From JAFDBW01 sp963723355 (GTDB lineage: Bacteria; Desulfobacterota; Desulfuromonadia; Desulfuromonadales; BM103), in contig CAVRQQ010000002.1 of the NCBI GenBank assembly GCA_963723355.1, positions 189,925 through 253,924 on the forward strand: a stretch of 64,000 bases of DNA. Direction: 5' to 3'. The notes under the pieces are model-generated. The model saw nothing but the letters and a program-made list of their open reading frames with translations. It was not told where the DNA came from and made no database searches. A program made the position numbers and the translations under genes. Of this stretch, positions 9,427 through 19,246 are shown piece after piece (the stretch's first letter is position 1; each line of letters opens with the position of its first letter).

Positions 9427-11895
9427 TCATTCCGGGGTTCCTTCGGTGTCCGTCTGGGCCTGTTGCGGTTTCACTCCGAACAGAGTCTGTAAATTACTGT
9501 CAATGCTTCTTAAATGCAAGTCTCTCTGTGGGAACGGGATTTCAATGCCTTCCTCACGGAACAGACGGTCGATTTGTACGCCCAAATCGCTGTAGACTTT
9601 TAAACGGTCATCGATCGTCTGGATCCAGACGCGCAGCTCAAAGTCGATCGAGCTGTTGCCGAAACCGGTGAAGATCGGACTCGGCGGCGGATAACTGAGT
9701 ACGTCAGGGTTTTCCTTTGCTGCCCTGGTCAGAATCTCGAGGACTTTTTCCAGGGGGCTGCCATAGGCGACGCCGACCGGCAGAACGACTCTGACGATTT
9801 TACTGCTGAAGGTCCAGTTGGTGACCTTCTGCGCGATCAGGTCAGCATTCGGCACGATAATCTCCGAACGGTCAAAGGTCTCGAAAATCGTCGAGCGCAG
9901 TCCGATCTTGGTGATCGTGCCCCAATCCTGGTCGATATTGATCACATCGCCGACCTTGACCGGTCGTTCGAACAGCAGGATCAGGCCGCTGACGAAATTG
10001 TTGACGATATTCTGCAGGCCGAAACCGATTCCGACCCCCAGAGCGCCAACGACGATCGAAAGATTCTGCAGCCCAAGGCCGGCCATGCTCACGGCGACCA
10101 GGAAGCCGACGGTGAACAGGGCGTAGTGGGTCAGGCGTTTGAGCGATTCCTTGACGCCGATATCCATCTTCCTCGGCGTCATGAACTGGGAATCGACAAA
10201 CGCCTGGATCACCCAGGAGATGATCGTGGTCAAATAGAGAATGATCACGACCAGCAAGATCATCTGGACGGAAATGTTAACTTCACCGATCGTATATTCA
10301 AAACCCAGCAGAGCTTCATGTGCCTCGGTTGCGCTGTCGAAGATCTTCCAAACCACCAGCAGGTGTATGCCAAAGTTCACCAGAATAATGGCACTGACCA
10401 ATAACTGCAGTTTGCTGGTTGCCTCTTCCACACCCAGCAGCTGTATAAAATTCCGATTCCTGATCCCCTCCACTTGGATCAGTGAGGCTACGCCATTTTT
10501 TGCCAGATACAGGGCCATTTTGACGATAATCAGGGAGATATAAGTTGTCAGGGTGGCGTCAATCAGATTCGTGGTGAAACTTTCGAAACCGAGGGCGGAA
10601 CTTATCAGGCCGATGATTGCGACACCCAGCAGCAGAAATATCCAGGGTCGCTGCCTGAGTATTTCCATGCCCGGTTTGCGGATCAGGTGCCAGCAGACCG
10701 GAATCGTCAATGCGCAAAGGAGTACGTTATAGAGTTGCAGCAATGGCGTCGGCAGACCGAAGGTCCTGAGGGTTTTGGTGATGATGAAAACCACAGCAAC
10801 GGCCCGTATGGCATTCTTTAACTCAGTTTTTGAATAGAAAGCATTCAACAGGCGCATTGCGGCGATTGTAATCGCCATGAACAGCAGCCATTTCAAGTTG
10901 ATTGGCAGATTCCGGTTCAATTCGGTCAGCAACCCTATCGAAGCGATGCTGATGAAAATGGCACTTGAAAGGGGCCGCCGGAAGAGAAAAGCCCATTCAT
11001 CGCTCAGAGGCATGCCCCTTCTGGTGCGATAGGCAAACAACATGCTGATGATGAGAATGGCGAAAAGATACACGCCAATGGTTTTGCCGTGGCGCTGCAC
11101 AAAGCCATCAGGCAGGCGGCTGTTCGTTACAACATTTTCTTTGAAATCAGAAAAGAGTTCCCGGTCGAACTGATGGTAAAAATCGGGTTCGAACATCTCG
11201 ATCGCATTGCGTCGGAAGGTGTTCCTGCGGAGAGTATCCATGGCCTTGTCAATCGTATTCAGACGGCTCGTAATAATCTCCTGGCCCGGGGCATATTTCT
11301 GCTGTGATTTGATCAGTTCGCTGGCGACCAGGGTGATTCGTTGCAACAAGTTGTCAATCTCTTGGTGGGTACGTTTGAACTCTTCAACGGGGACCTTGAC
11401 ACCGGTTTGGCGCAAAGACTTCTGCCATTCTTGCCAGAACTTCTTTTCTTGTTCCCAGGTCACGCGCAAGGATTCCAGGGACTGCAATTGGCTGTTGATG
11501 ACGTCGAGTTGCTTGGTTTGCTGCTCTGCCAGGTCGCCGTAGGTCGCTTGTGCTCTCAACAGATGGTTGATTTGCCAGGTGTCAACATTCTCCCAGTCTT
11601 TATATTGCTCTTCAACTTTGGCCAGGCTCTCCTGCAAGGCATCCAGATTGTCATAGAGTGATTGTCTTTCCTCAAATTTTTTAATCTGGTTGTTGGCTTC
11701 GGTTATTTTTGCTGCCAACGCAGTCGCCTGTGGAACGACCTCGTTGAACCCGGGGAAGGTCTTTTCCTGCGGTACCGCCTGCGATTGCGTTTCTTGCTGG
11801 GCCAGCCCCGGGGAGGTGCCAAGGCAGACAAGGCCCAACATCAGGACGATCACTGGACAGGCACGCATGAGTTTTTTGGTGAAGACTAGAACCAT
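9427..11895 (-). CDS. large MscS-family mechanosensitive channel
   Basis: About 822 residues from the start at 11895, which has AGGAG five bases upstream; the longer open frame to 11976 lies inside corA. Order of parts: signal peptide (MRACPVIVLMLGLVCLG and on), a periplasmic coiled-coil region of about 250 residues rich in Gln and Glu, around eight to ten transmembrane helices, then the conserved MscS pore and beta domain (GLGLQNLSIVVGALGVGIGF, LFERPVKVGDVI, then IIVPNADLI). This resembles the MscK/YbiO-size class that opens under hypo-osmotic stress to release solutes. It overlaps the 3' end of corA, so the two are co-transcribed. Confidence 0.9.
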   Translation of the reverse strand: MVLVFTKKLMRACPVIVLMLGLVCLGTSPGLAQQETQSQAVPQEKTFPGFNEVVPQATALAAKITEANNQIKKFEERQSLYDNLDALQESLAKVEEQYKDWENVDTWQINHLLRAQATYGDLAEQQTKQLDVINSQLQSLESLRVTWEQEKKFWQEWQKSLRQTGVKVPVEEFKRTHQEIDNLLQRITLVASELIKSQQKYAPGQEIITSRLNTIDKAMDTLRRNTFRRNAIEMFEPDFYHQFDRELFSDFKENVVTNSRLPDGFVQRHGKTIGVYLFAILIISMLFAYRTRRGMPLSDEWAFLFRRPLSSAIFISIASIGLLTELNRNLPINLKWLLFMAITIAAMRLLNAFYSKTELKNAIRAVAVVFIITKTLRTFGLPTPLLQLYNVLLCALTIPVCWHLIRKPGMEILRQRPWIFLLLGVAIIGLISSALGFESFTTNLIDATLTTYISLIIVKMALYLAKNGVASLIQVEGIRNRNFIQLLGVEEATSKLQLLVSAIILVNFGIHLLVVWKIFDSATEAHEALLGFEYTIGEVNISVQMILLVVIILYLTTIISWVIQAFVDSQFMTPRKMDIGVKESLKRLTHYALFTVGFLVAVSMAGLGLQNLSIVVGALGVGIGFGLQNIVNNFVSGLILLFERPVKVGDVINIDQDWGTITKIGLRSTIFETFDRSEIIVPNADLIAQKVTNWTFSSKIVRVVLPVGVAYGSPLEKVLEILTRAAKENPDVLSYPPPSPIFTGFGNSSIDFELRVWIQTIDDRLKVYSDLGVQIDRLFREEGIEIPFPQRDLHLRSIDSNLQTLFGVKPQQAQTDTEGTPE

Positions 11896-12999
11896 TTCTT
11901 GCTCCTGAAATAGAGCACCATGCCGGCGACACAGCCGAGCATGACACCCCAGATCGCAAAGTAACCCCAGCGCCACTTGAGCTCGGGGATATATTCGAAG
12001 TTCATGCCGTAGATGCCGGCAATAAAGGTCAACGGGATGAAGATCGAGGCCATGATGGTCAATACCTTCATGATCTCGTTCATGCGATTGCCGACCGCGG
12101 ACATGTAGAGGTCCTGCAGGCCGGATACCGTGTCGCGGAAAATCTCCACGGTATCGAGCACCTGGATCGTGTGGTCATACAGGTCGCGCAGAAAGACCTG
12201 GGTGTCCTCCCTGATCATAGGCGACTCTTCCTTGTAGAGTTCGCTGATCACTTCACGCAACGGCCATACCGATTTGCGCAGCAGCATTAGCTGGCGCTTG
12301 TAATGGTGGACCCTGCCCAGGGTCGACTGCTCAGGGTTGATGAGCAGGTCCTCCTCCAACTGGGCAAGGTTGTCACCAACTTTTTCCAGGATATGAAAAT
12401 AACTGTCGACAATCGAGTCGATCAGGGCATAGGCGAGATAGTCCGGGCCGCGCTGGCGGATTCGGCCGTTGCTGCGCTGCAAACGCTCGCGCACGCCATC
12501 GAACACGTCGCCCTCCTTTTCCTGGAAGGTCAGGACATAGTGCGGTCCGAGGATCAGGCTGATCTGTTCTGCATCAATGCTTTGGGTCGTCTCGTCAAAA
12601 AACAGCATCTTCAGGATGATCAGGCTGTATCCGTCCATCTCTTCGAACTTCGGTCGATGGTGGGTGTTGAGAATGTCCTCGAGGGCCAGGTTGTGAATAC
12701 CGAAACGTTGCCCGAACAGCTCAATGATGCTGGTGTCGTGGATACCGCTCAGGTTGATCCAGCTGACTGATGGGGTCTCTTTGAACGCCGTGGCCTCTTC
12801 TATGGTGATGTCTGTGCGGGTGTCGAAATGCTCTTGATCATAGTCGACCAGGCCGATGACCGGCTTTTCGATTTTCTGCTTGCCGACATGAATCAGCGAG
12901 CCGGGCGGCAGGCCGACCTTTTTCGCCTTGATGCCGAAGAGTTCGGTCGTGATAGGCCGTTTGCAAAAAGTCGAGATTGAGGATTTTTTTAGGTGCCAT
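11886..12999 (-). CDS. corA: CorA magnesium/cobalt transporter (one extra A near the start)
   Basis: CorA-family Mg2+/Co2+ channel. The C-terminal pair of transmembrane helices carries the family signature YGMNFEY before the second helix. The N-terminal cytoplasmic part reads well (KKVGLPPGSLIHVG, then VSWINLSGIHD) in the same frame as the C-terminal part but has no start codon of its own. The ATG at 12997-12999 would connect if the run of seven A at 12984-12990 (minus strand) were six, giving a protein of about 370 residues, normal for CorA. I therefore place the start at 12999 and treat the seventh A as a homopolymer error. mscS overlaps its 3' end; the AstE-like gene is 52 bases upstream. 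Confidence 0.85.
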
Positions 13000-13051
13000 A
13001 ACTTTTATGAACTCCTCTGCGCCGGAAGCCGAACCCGTGCACCGTTGATCG

Positions 13052-14084
13052 TCAACGTTCCAGCCCGAAGTCTTCCTCGGTCAGGGTTGACGCATAATCA
13101 TCGAGAGCGACTTCTGCTTCATCCAGATCGGCGACTTTGGCCAGGTGGACCAGGGCGTCACCTTCGTGGACCAGCGGTAAAGTCAGTTGGCCGATAATCA
13201 CGCCGGTAAAGGGGGCCTGGATCTGTTCGCTTTCATACCCCAACGGGTCGTTGATGATACCGAGAGTATCGCCTTTATGCACCAGGCTGCCGAGCGTCGC
13301 CTTTTTAAAAAAGACCCCGCTTCTCGGCGCCCTGACCCAGCTGGTTTTTTCAGCGATGAGCGGCTCCTGGCCGCTGGGCCTTGCGACTTCTTGGCAGCAT
13401 GCCGATCGTCCGCATGACATTGACGATCCCGCGGACTCCGGAACGAATCGCTGATTCGTTGAAATAAAGGGCTTCGCCGGCCTCGTACAGAAGGACGGGA
13501 ATCCCGTGTTCGGTTACCGCTTCACGGAGAGAACCGTCCCTGATTCCTGAGTGGATGATCATCGGTGTGCCAAATGCGCTCGCCATGCGCAGGTTCTCAT
13601 CATCTTCCAGGTCGGTACGAATCTGCGGCAGGTTGCTGCGGTAGTTCGAGCCGGTGTGGATGTCGATGCCGTGCGTGCTGCGGCAGACGATCTCCTGCAT
13701 GAACAGGTGGGCGATCCGGCTGGCGAGAGACCCCGTCGGTGAACCGGGGAAAGACCGATTCAGGTCGCGCCGGTCGGGCAGGTAACGGGAGCGCTGAATA
13801 AAGCCGTACGGGTTGACCACCGGGATCGCGAGCAAGGTGCCCTTGATCCGGTTGATACTCCGGTTGCGCAACAGGCGGCGAATAATCTCGACGCCGTTGA
13901 TTTCGTCCCCATGGATTGCGGCGCTGACGAACAGGGTCGGGCCGGTCTGTTTGCCATGCACCACGTGTACCGGCAGACTCATTTCCGAATGCGTGTAAAG
14001 GCGTGCCATCGGCAGCTCGATGGTGGCCCGCTCTCCGGCAGGGACAGCACCCTTGCCCAGAGTGAAAGGTGGTTGTCGTTTCAT
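13052..14084 (-). CDS. succinylglutamate desuccinylase/aspartoacylase-family protein (one extra base)
   Basis: Zinc amidohydrolase of the AstE/aspartoacylase (M14-like) family, about 344 residues once one extra G near 13370 is removed. The metal-binding HGDE motif has His near residue 58 and Glu near 61; a further His is in IDIHTGS, and DRRDLNRSFPG is the usual substrate-binding stretch. The C-terminal domain after the break (GVFFKKATLGSLVHKGDTLG) is a lipoyl-like beta fold seen in this family. The start overlaps the rimK stop (14081). Substrates in such RimK-linked operons are not firmly known; removal of an acyl or glutamyl group from what RimK makes is a reasonable inference. Confidence 0.85.
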
Positions 14085-14986
14085 CCCTGTCCCCTGGTCC
14101 TGGTCTTGCCCGGCTTGGCCTGCTTCTCGATGAAATCAATGATCATGCCGGCCACATTTTTCTCGGTCGCCTGCTCGATCCCTCTAAGGCCCGGAGAAGA
14201 ATTGACTTCCATGATCACCGGCCCGTGATTGGACCGGAGCAGGTCGACGCCGGCCACGTTGAGGCCCATGATCCTGGCAGCGCGTACAGCAGTCAGCCGT
14301 TCTTGCGGGTTCAGTCTTGCAACGACCGCATTGCCGCCGCGGTGCAGGTTGGATCGGAACTCGCCTTCGGCCCCCTGGCGTTTCATTGCCGCCACGACCT
14401 TGTCGCCGATCACTAAGCAGCGGATATCGGCGCCGCCGGCCTCCTTGATGAACTCCTGGACCAGGATATTCTGTTTCAAGCCCCGGAACGCCTCGATGAC
14501 GCTCTCGGAGGCCTTGTCGGTCTCGGCAAGCACCACGCCGATCCCCTGGGTCCCCTCCAGCAGCTTGATCACCAGCGGAGCGCCGCCGGCCAGCTCGATC
14601 AGGTCCTTGGTGTATTTCGTCGAATGGGCAAAACCGGTGATCGGCAGGCCGATGCCCTTGCGGGCCAGCAGCTGCAGGCTGCGCAGCTTGTCTCGTGAGC
14701 GACTGATCGCAACTGATTCATTGACACTGTAGACGTTCATCATCTCGAACTGGCGCACCACAGCCGTGCCGTAAAAGGTGATCGAGGCGCCGATGCGGGG
14801 GATGATGGCATCAAAACCAGTCAATTCTTCCCCTTTGTAATGGATCGTCGGTCGTTGGCTGGCAATCGTCATGTAGCAGAGCAGCGGATCGATCACACGG
14901 ATCTCGTGTCCCATCGCTTCGGCTTCCTCGACCATGCGGCTGGGCGAGTAGAGTTTGGGGTTCCTGGAAATAATGGCAATCTTCAT
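14081..14986 (-). CDS. rimK: RimK-family alpha-L-glutamate ligase
   Basis: ATP-grasp ligase of 301 residues, the standard size. It starts MKIAIISRNPKLYSPSRMVE. The ATP-grasp core shows LVIKLLEGTQGIGVVL, and the metal site is in VAGVDLLRSNHGPVIMEVNS. Family members add glutamate residues to the C terminus of ribosomal protein S6 or make poly-alpha-glutamate. The gene lies between a retropepsin-like/zinc-protease-like gene (four-base overlap at 14983-14986) and the AstE-like hydrolase, as in other RimK operons, so synthesis and trimming of a glutamylated product is likely. Confidence 0.92.
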   Translation of the reverse strand: MKIAIISRNPKLYSPSRMVEEAEAMGHEIRVIDPLLCYMTIASQRPTIHYKGEELTGFDAIIPRIGASITFYGTAVVRQFEMMNVYSVNESVAISRSRDKLRSLQLLARKGIGLPITGFAHSTKYTKDLIELAGGAPLVIKLLEGTQGIGVVLAETDKASESVIEAFRGLKQNILVQEFIKEAGGADIRCLVIGDKVVAAMKRQGAEGEFRSNLHRGGNAVVARLNPQERLTAVRAARIMGLNVAGVDLLRSNHGPVIMEVNSSPGLRGIEQATEKNVAGMIIDFIEKQAKPGKTRTRGQG

Positions 14987-15468
14987 GAAGCCCTCTCTCT
15001 CGGGGAGTATTTATGTTTAATCCGGCCAGTCAGATAGGATTTGTCCGGTAACACGGACATTCCTGCCATCGCCGTACGTCCGAGCAGCATGCGGAATCTC
15101 ATGTTGTCGCGGTTGGTTAATGTCATCTCTATGCGTTTTTTTTGATCGCCGAGCGCAACCTCTGTCTCGATCACATAGCGCATCTCTCGATGACCACCCG
15201 AGTCACTGACCGCTCTATAATCCTTGACCGGGGCTTCGCAGATGATTTCCAGGTCGAGGCGCTTCTGCAGCGGATGCACACCGAACCGTACCATCTGCTT
15301 ACCGTTTCTTTCAAAAGGCTCGACAAAAAAGGCATGCAGTGCTGAGGTTCGTGCGCCGGTATCAATTTTTGCCTTGATCGCCGGAATCTGCAGCATTGGG
15401 AGAGCCAGCCATTCGCGCCAGCCAATATTCAGGGGAGCCATTTCGTTCCTGTCCTTTAACTTATGCAA
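14983..15468 (-). CDS. putative ATP-dependent zinc protease / RimB-like protein
   Basis: 161 residues. The family was named ATP-dependent zinc protease (Pfam Zn_protease), but it carries a retropepsin-like signature IDTGARTSALHA with the DTG triplet. This makes an aspartyl-protease fold more likely; related proteins are called RimB when next to rimK. It heads the minus-strand run RimB-like, rimK, AstE-like, corA, mscS, with overlaps for the first three. The roughly 280-base gap upstream to the GNAT gene should hold divergent promoters, though I see no strong box. Confidence 0.8.
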   Translation of the reverse strand: MHKLKDRNEMAPLNIGWREWLALPMLQIPAIKAKIDTGARTSALHAFFVEPFERNGKQMVRFGVHPLQKRLDLEIICEAPVKDYRAVSDSGGHREMRYVIETEVALGDQKKRIEMTLTNRDNMRFRMLLGRTAMAGMSVLPDKSYLTGRIKHKYSPRERAS

Positions 15469-15747
15469 TTATAGCGTACTTTAACTGTAATACATTCGAC
15501 TAGAGGCTGTCTTTTCAATAGCTTGTCAAACCGATGTAAAAAGTGAAATATCATAGTGAAGTATGTCACCTAATAAAAGAAAAATCGCCTCGGTAGTAGA
15601 GGTCGAATTCTTTCCGGTCGATTGGCCCTGACAGATAAAAATCCAGCTCTGCCTACTCAAGATTTTGATTTACATTTTGTCGAAACGTGCAATCATGTGG
15701 GCTCAGAAGCTACCAAAAGAACTGCTTAGGGAGACAAACAAGACATC

Positions 15748-16260
15748 ATGGACGTAAACCAGATCGAAACGGATGATACCCTTTATATCAGAGAGATAAC
15801 GATTGATGACTTTGCCGAGGTTTTCCACCTTGGCGAGCAGTTGTTTACCTCCGATTATTCCCCCAGCATGTACCGTACCTGGGATGAGTACGAGATCACC
15901 ACGCTGTACAACTCCGATAGCGAGCTCTGTCTGGTGGCAGAGCTTGAAGACGAAATCGTCGGCTTTGCCCTCGGCACCACCGTCGAGAAGACCAATTCCG
16001 CATGGAAATACGGCTACCTGGTCTGGATCGGTGTGCGCCCCGGGTTGCAGAAAAAGGGCGTCGGTGACGGCCTGTTCAACGAAATCAAAAAACGCATGAT
16101 GGAACAGGGCGTGCGCATGGTCATTATCGACACTGACGCGGACAACGAAGCCGGAATCCGTTTTTTTGAAAAGCACGGTTTCGGCAATGTCCAGAAGCAT
16201 GTCTACATGACTCTCAACCTGGCCAAAAAGACCAGGAGAAGGGCTCCTCGCAAATCATGA
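15748..16260 (+). CDS. GNAT-family N-acetyltransferase
   Basis: 170 residues with a single GNAT fold. The acetyl-CoA binding motif is recognisable as VRPGLQKKGVGDGLFNEI (Q/RxxGxG/A type), and the C-terminal part DTDADNEAGIRFFEKHGFG is the usual motif B. AGGGAG lies 14 bases before the ATG, a loose spacing. The stop codon overlaps the start of the M20 peptidase (ATGA at 16257-16260), so the two are translationally coupled. An acetyltransferase paired with an M20 deacylase suggests acetylation and deacetylation of an amino acid or small peptide, but the substrate is unknown. Confidence 0.85.
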   Translation: MDVNQIETDDTLYIREITIDDFAEVFHLGEQLFTSDYSPSMYRTWDEYEITTLYNSDSELCLVAELEDEIVGFALGTTVEKTNSAWKYGYLVWIGVRPGLQKKGVGDGLFNEIKKRMMEQGVRMVIIDTDADNEAGIRFFEKHGFGNVQKHVYMTLNLAKKTRRRAPRKS

Positions 16261-17390
16261 ATCAGGTTCTGCTGGAAAAAGTCTGGGATGTCATCGGCAG
16301 CGAACGTGTTCGCCAGACCTTGATCGAGATGGTTGATATCTACTCTCCCTCGGGGAAAGAAGAGGACATCCAGCTCTACATCCAGGGCCGGCTCGAAGCT
16401 GCTGGTCTCGCAGTAACCCGGCAGGTTGTCGAGGATGAACGTTACAACCTGTTTGCCACCATGGGGGAGGGTGTCCCGAGGCTGATCATGGTCGGGCACG
16501 TCGATACGGTGCCGGCCTGGAACCTGGAAGAATATGGCGCCGAAGAGGAGTGGGGGGTCTTGCGTGGCCTCGGCGCCGCAGACATGAAGGGCGGCTGTAC
16601 GGCGATGCTGGAGGCCTGGCTGGCACTGGCGACACTGCCAGAAGACCAGTGCCCTCCCGTCGGACTGCTGTTCGTCGTCGGCGAAGAGGAAAATGGCGAC
16701 GGTAGTGCCAAGTTCCTTGAAGAAAACCAGCCGCCCTGGGTGGTGATCGGAGAGCCGACCTCGTTGTCGCCATGCCTGAGCCATTACGGTTATCTCGAGG
16801 TGGCCCTGACCACTCAAGGGCGCCGCATTCATTCATCGTTGCCCGAGCTGGGGCACAATGCGGTCGAGTCGATGCTGCGCTTCCTGCTGTTGCTCGGCAA
16901 TGAACCTCTGTTTAAGCGAGACAGCACGCAGATCGTCTATTCGATCCGGGAAATGAGCTCGTCACGTGCTGGTTTTGTGGTCCCCGATCAGTGTGAAACC
17001 TACATTGACCTGCATTTGCCGCCGGGAATGAACCCTGTGTCTGTCCAGGAGTCGATCCGCGCATGCGTTGGTAAGGCAGAGGCCCTGATCCCGGGGCTGA
17101 ATCTCTCACTGTCCTTTGACTTCTCATCACAGGGCTATGCTCTTGATGAGTTCGGCAGCTTCTCCGGAATCCTGGAAGATGTTTATACGCAACTCAACCA
17201 GCCGCTGCGATTCAGCCCTTTTCGTTCCCATTCGGACGGCAACTTGTTTTTCGGTGCCGGCTGTCGGCCGATGATTCTCGGCCCGGGCTCACTGGAAACC
17301 GCCCACACCGCCGATGAGCAGACCTCGCTCTCGGAGGTCGAAGCGGCCGCGCGGATCTATGCGGCACTCTGCCTGAGCTGCGTTGACTGA
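16257..17390 (+). CDS. M20-family metallopeptidase/deacylase (ArgE/DapE-like)
   Basis: 377 residues. The zinc ligands of the family are in place: His81 and Asp83 in VGHVDTVP, Asp109 in GAADMKGG, Glu143-Glu144 in VVGEEEN, Glu166 in IGEPT, and a C-terminal His in LETAHTADE. The dimerisation domain lies between about residues 170 and 290. ArgE, DapE, LysK and CPG2 share this plan, and the sequence alone does not separate them; the short SGKEED insertion and the AADMKGG site resemble acetyl-lysine/ornithine deacetylases. It is coupled to the GNAT gene, opposite to the RimK run. Confidence 0.88.
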   Translation: MNQVLLEKVWDVIGSERVRQTLIEMVDIYSPSGKEEDIQLYIQGRLEAAGLAVTRQVVEDERYNLFATMGEGVPRLIMVGHVDTVPAWNLEEYGAEEEWGVLRGLGAADMKGGCTAMLEAWLALATLPEDQCPPVGLLFVVGEEENGDGSAKFLEENQPPWVVIGEPTSLSPCLSHYGYLEVALTTQGRRIHSSLPELGHNAVESMLRFLLLLGNEPLFKRDSTQIVYSIREMSSSRAGFVVPDQCETYIDLHLPPGMNPVSVQESIRACVGKAEALIPGLNLSLSFDFSSQGYALDEFGSFSGILEDVYTQLNQPLRFSPFRSHSDGNLFFGAGCRPMILGPGSLETAHTADEQTSLSEVEAAARIYAALCLSCVD

Positions 17391-17425
17391 CCCTGGTTAA
17401 TCCTTTTATTTTTTGTCCATGTCCG

Positions 17426-17449
17426 ATGGTATTGGGATGTCTCTCAATA
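17426..17449 (+). promoter_or_regulatory. hairpin in the mgtE leader
   Basis: GGTATTG and CAATACC pair around a ten-base loop 45 bases before the mgtE start. It has no T-run, so it is a leader structure rather than a terminator. It is too short to be a known Mg2+ riboswitch. Confidence 0.35.
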
Positions 17450-17493
17450 CCGGCCTCTCTCAAACCGGCCCTGACCACCCTGGAGGATTCGAG

Positions 17494-18854
17494 ATGACCG
17501 AAGTTGATCTGATAAAGAAACCCTGGGAACGGCTGCTGGAGCTCGTCGAAGCAGGAGACAGCACACAGCTGCTCGATTTTCTGAACAGCATCAACCCGAT
17601 GGACACGGCGCTGGCCGTCTCGCGTCTGCGCATGGAAGAGCAGAGCCGACTTTTTTCCATGCTGAACCCGGAAGATGCGGCCGAAGTCATTGAAGACATC
17701 TCCGACGCCCAGGCCGCGGACCTGATCGAAGAACTTCCCCCGAACAGGCCGCCGCCATTCTCGAGGAGCTGGACAGCGATCATGTCGCCGATCTGCTCGG
17801 CGAACTGGATGAAGAGGAAGCCAAGGCCATCATTGACGAGATGGACCCCGAGGAGGCCGAAGAAGCGCGGCAGTTTCTCGAGTATCCGGCCGAGACGGCC
17901 GGCGGCCTGATGATCTCGGAGTACCTGGATTACCTGGTTGATCAGACGATTCATGATGTCCAAGGATATGCAGGCCAACCGGCAGGAGTACGTCGATTAT
18001 CATGTCCAGTACCTGTACGTGACTGACCAGGAGGGGCGGTCTGCGGCGTGCTGCGCATGCACGATCTGCTTTTCCTGAATCACGCAGCTACGTTGCAGCA
18101 GGTCATGATCAGCAAGCCGCTTAAGGTTACGGTCGACGCGACGCTTGAGGATCTGCTTAATTTTTTTGAGGAGCACGACCTGTTCGGCGTTCCGGTGGTG
18201 GATGCCGATAACCGGCTGGTGGGCGTTGTGCTTCCGGAGGCGGTTGAAGAAGCCAGGAGCAAGAGCAGCGTTCAGCAGTTCTTGGGATTTTCAGGCATTA
18301 TTGGCGGTGAGGAGTTTCGCTCCATGCCCCTGCTGCGTCGCTCCGGCCGGAGGCTCTCCTGGCTGTCGATTAATATTGTTTTGAACATCATCGCCGCAAG
18401 CGTGATCGCCCTCTACCAGGATACTTTGGCCGCGGCTATCTCCCTGGCGGTTTTTCTGCCGATTGTCAGCGACATGAGCGGCTGCTCCGGCAACCAGGCG
18501 GTGGCGGTCAGTATGCGCGAGCTCTCCCTGGGGCTGGTCCGACCCAACGAGCTGGTTCGGGTGCTGGCCAAAGAGGCCGGGATCGGAGTTTTGAATGGCC
18601 TGGTTCTCGGCTTGATGCTGGGTGCCGCGGCCTGGTTCTGGAAGGGCAACCCGTTCCTGGGCCTGGTCGTCGGGGGCGCGCTGGCGCTGAATACCTTAGT
18701 TGCGGTCTCCTTCGGCGGACTGATCCCGTTGGCGCTCAAACGCATGAAGCTTGACCCGGCCCTGGTGTCCAGCCCTCTGCTGACCACGGTGACCGACATG
18801 TGCGGCTTTTTCTTCGTGCTGAGCTTTGCGTCGCTGATGCTGGAACGGCTTTAA
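17494..18854 (+). CDS. mgtE: MgtE magnesium transporter (three indels)
   Basis: Mg2+ channel of the MgtE family, about 453 residues. The start at 17494 has TGGAGG seven bases upstream. Parts in order: N-terminal superhelical domain with repeated LNPEDAAEVIED and LIEELPPE-type motifs, two CBS domains (second one around FEEHDLFGVPVVDADNRLVG), and a five-helix membrane domain (SDMSGCSGNQAVAVS, then GLIPLALKRMKLDPA). The frame is lost near 17740, 17962 and 18040. Restoring one base, removing one and restoring one gives a continuous family-length protein. The CBS domains would close the pore at high Mg2+. With corA it gives the window two Mg2+ systems. Confidence 0.87.
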
Positions 18855-18870
18855 CTTTTTGCGAGCACAC

Positions 18871-18929
18871 ATTGGTGACAGCTACCTCTTCTGGCGGTGA
18901 GACAGAGAAATTGGGTCACTGTCACCAAT
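18871..18929. repeat. REP-like inverted repeat ATTGGTGACAG
   Basis: ATTGGTGACAG at 18871-18881 is matched by the exact reverse complement CTGTCACCAAT at 18919-18929. The rest of the 390-base gap to glnA holds no gene I can support; a 67-codon minus-strand frame there has no ribosome site or recognisable domain. Confidence 0.6.
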
Positions 18930-19246
18930 TTCGGTGTTCCTTATACCAGCGGCTGGTGTCTGAGAAATGATGTCTCTGGCAGATTTTCAGGAATTGTTGT
19001 CCGCAACGACAAGTATTTCGGACGTCGCTCCTTGAGTTAATCCAGCTCAAAGGTAGACTTGTTTCAAGTGCATAGTTAGCCATATTTGCCAGGCGAGGGT
19101 GTGGACACCTTGTCTTGAATTTCAATTCTTTCTCACGTCCTCAATTGGGTCTTCATCCCCGACAAATACGGTGTTCCCATTAGCTTGATATGTTTAAACC
19201 GGTTGTTGGTATCGTTGTCTAACATTCATTACATAGGGAGTGATTT

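Noticed and set aside
11896..11976. N-terminal extension of the MscS protein
   Set aside because: Lies in corA coding sequence and lacks a ribosome site; AGGAG supports the start at 11895.
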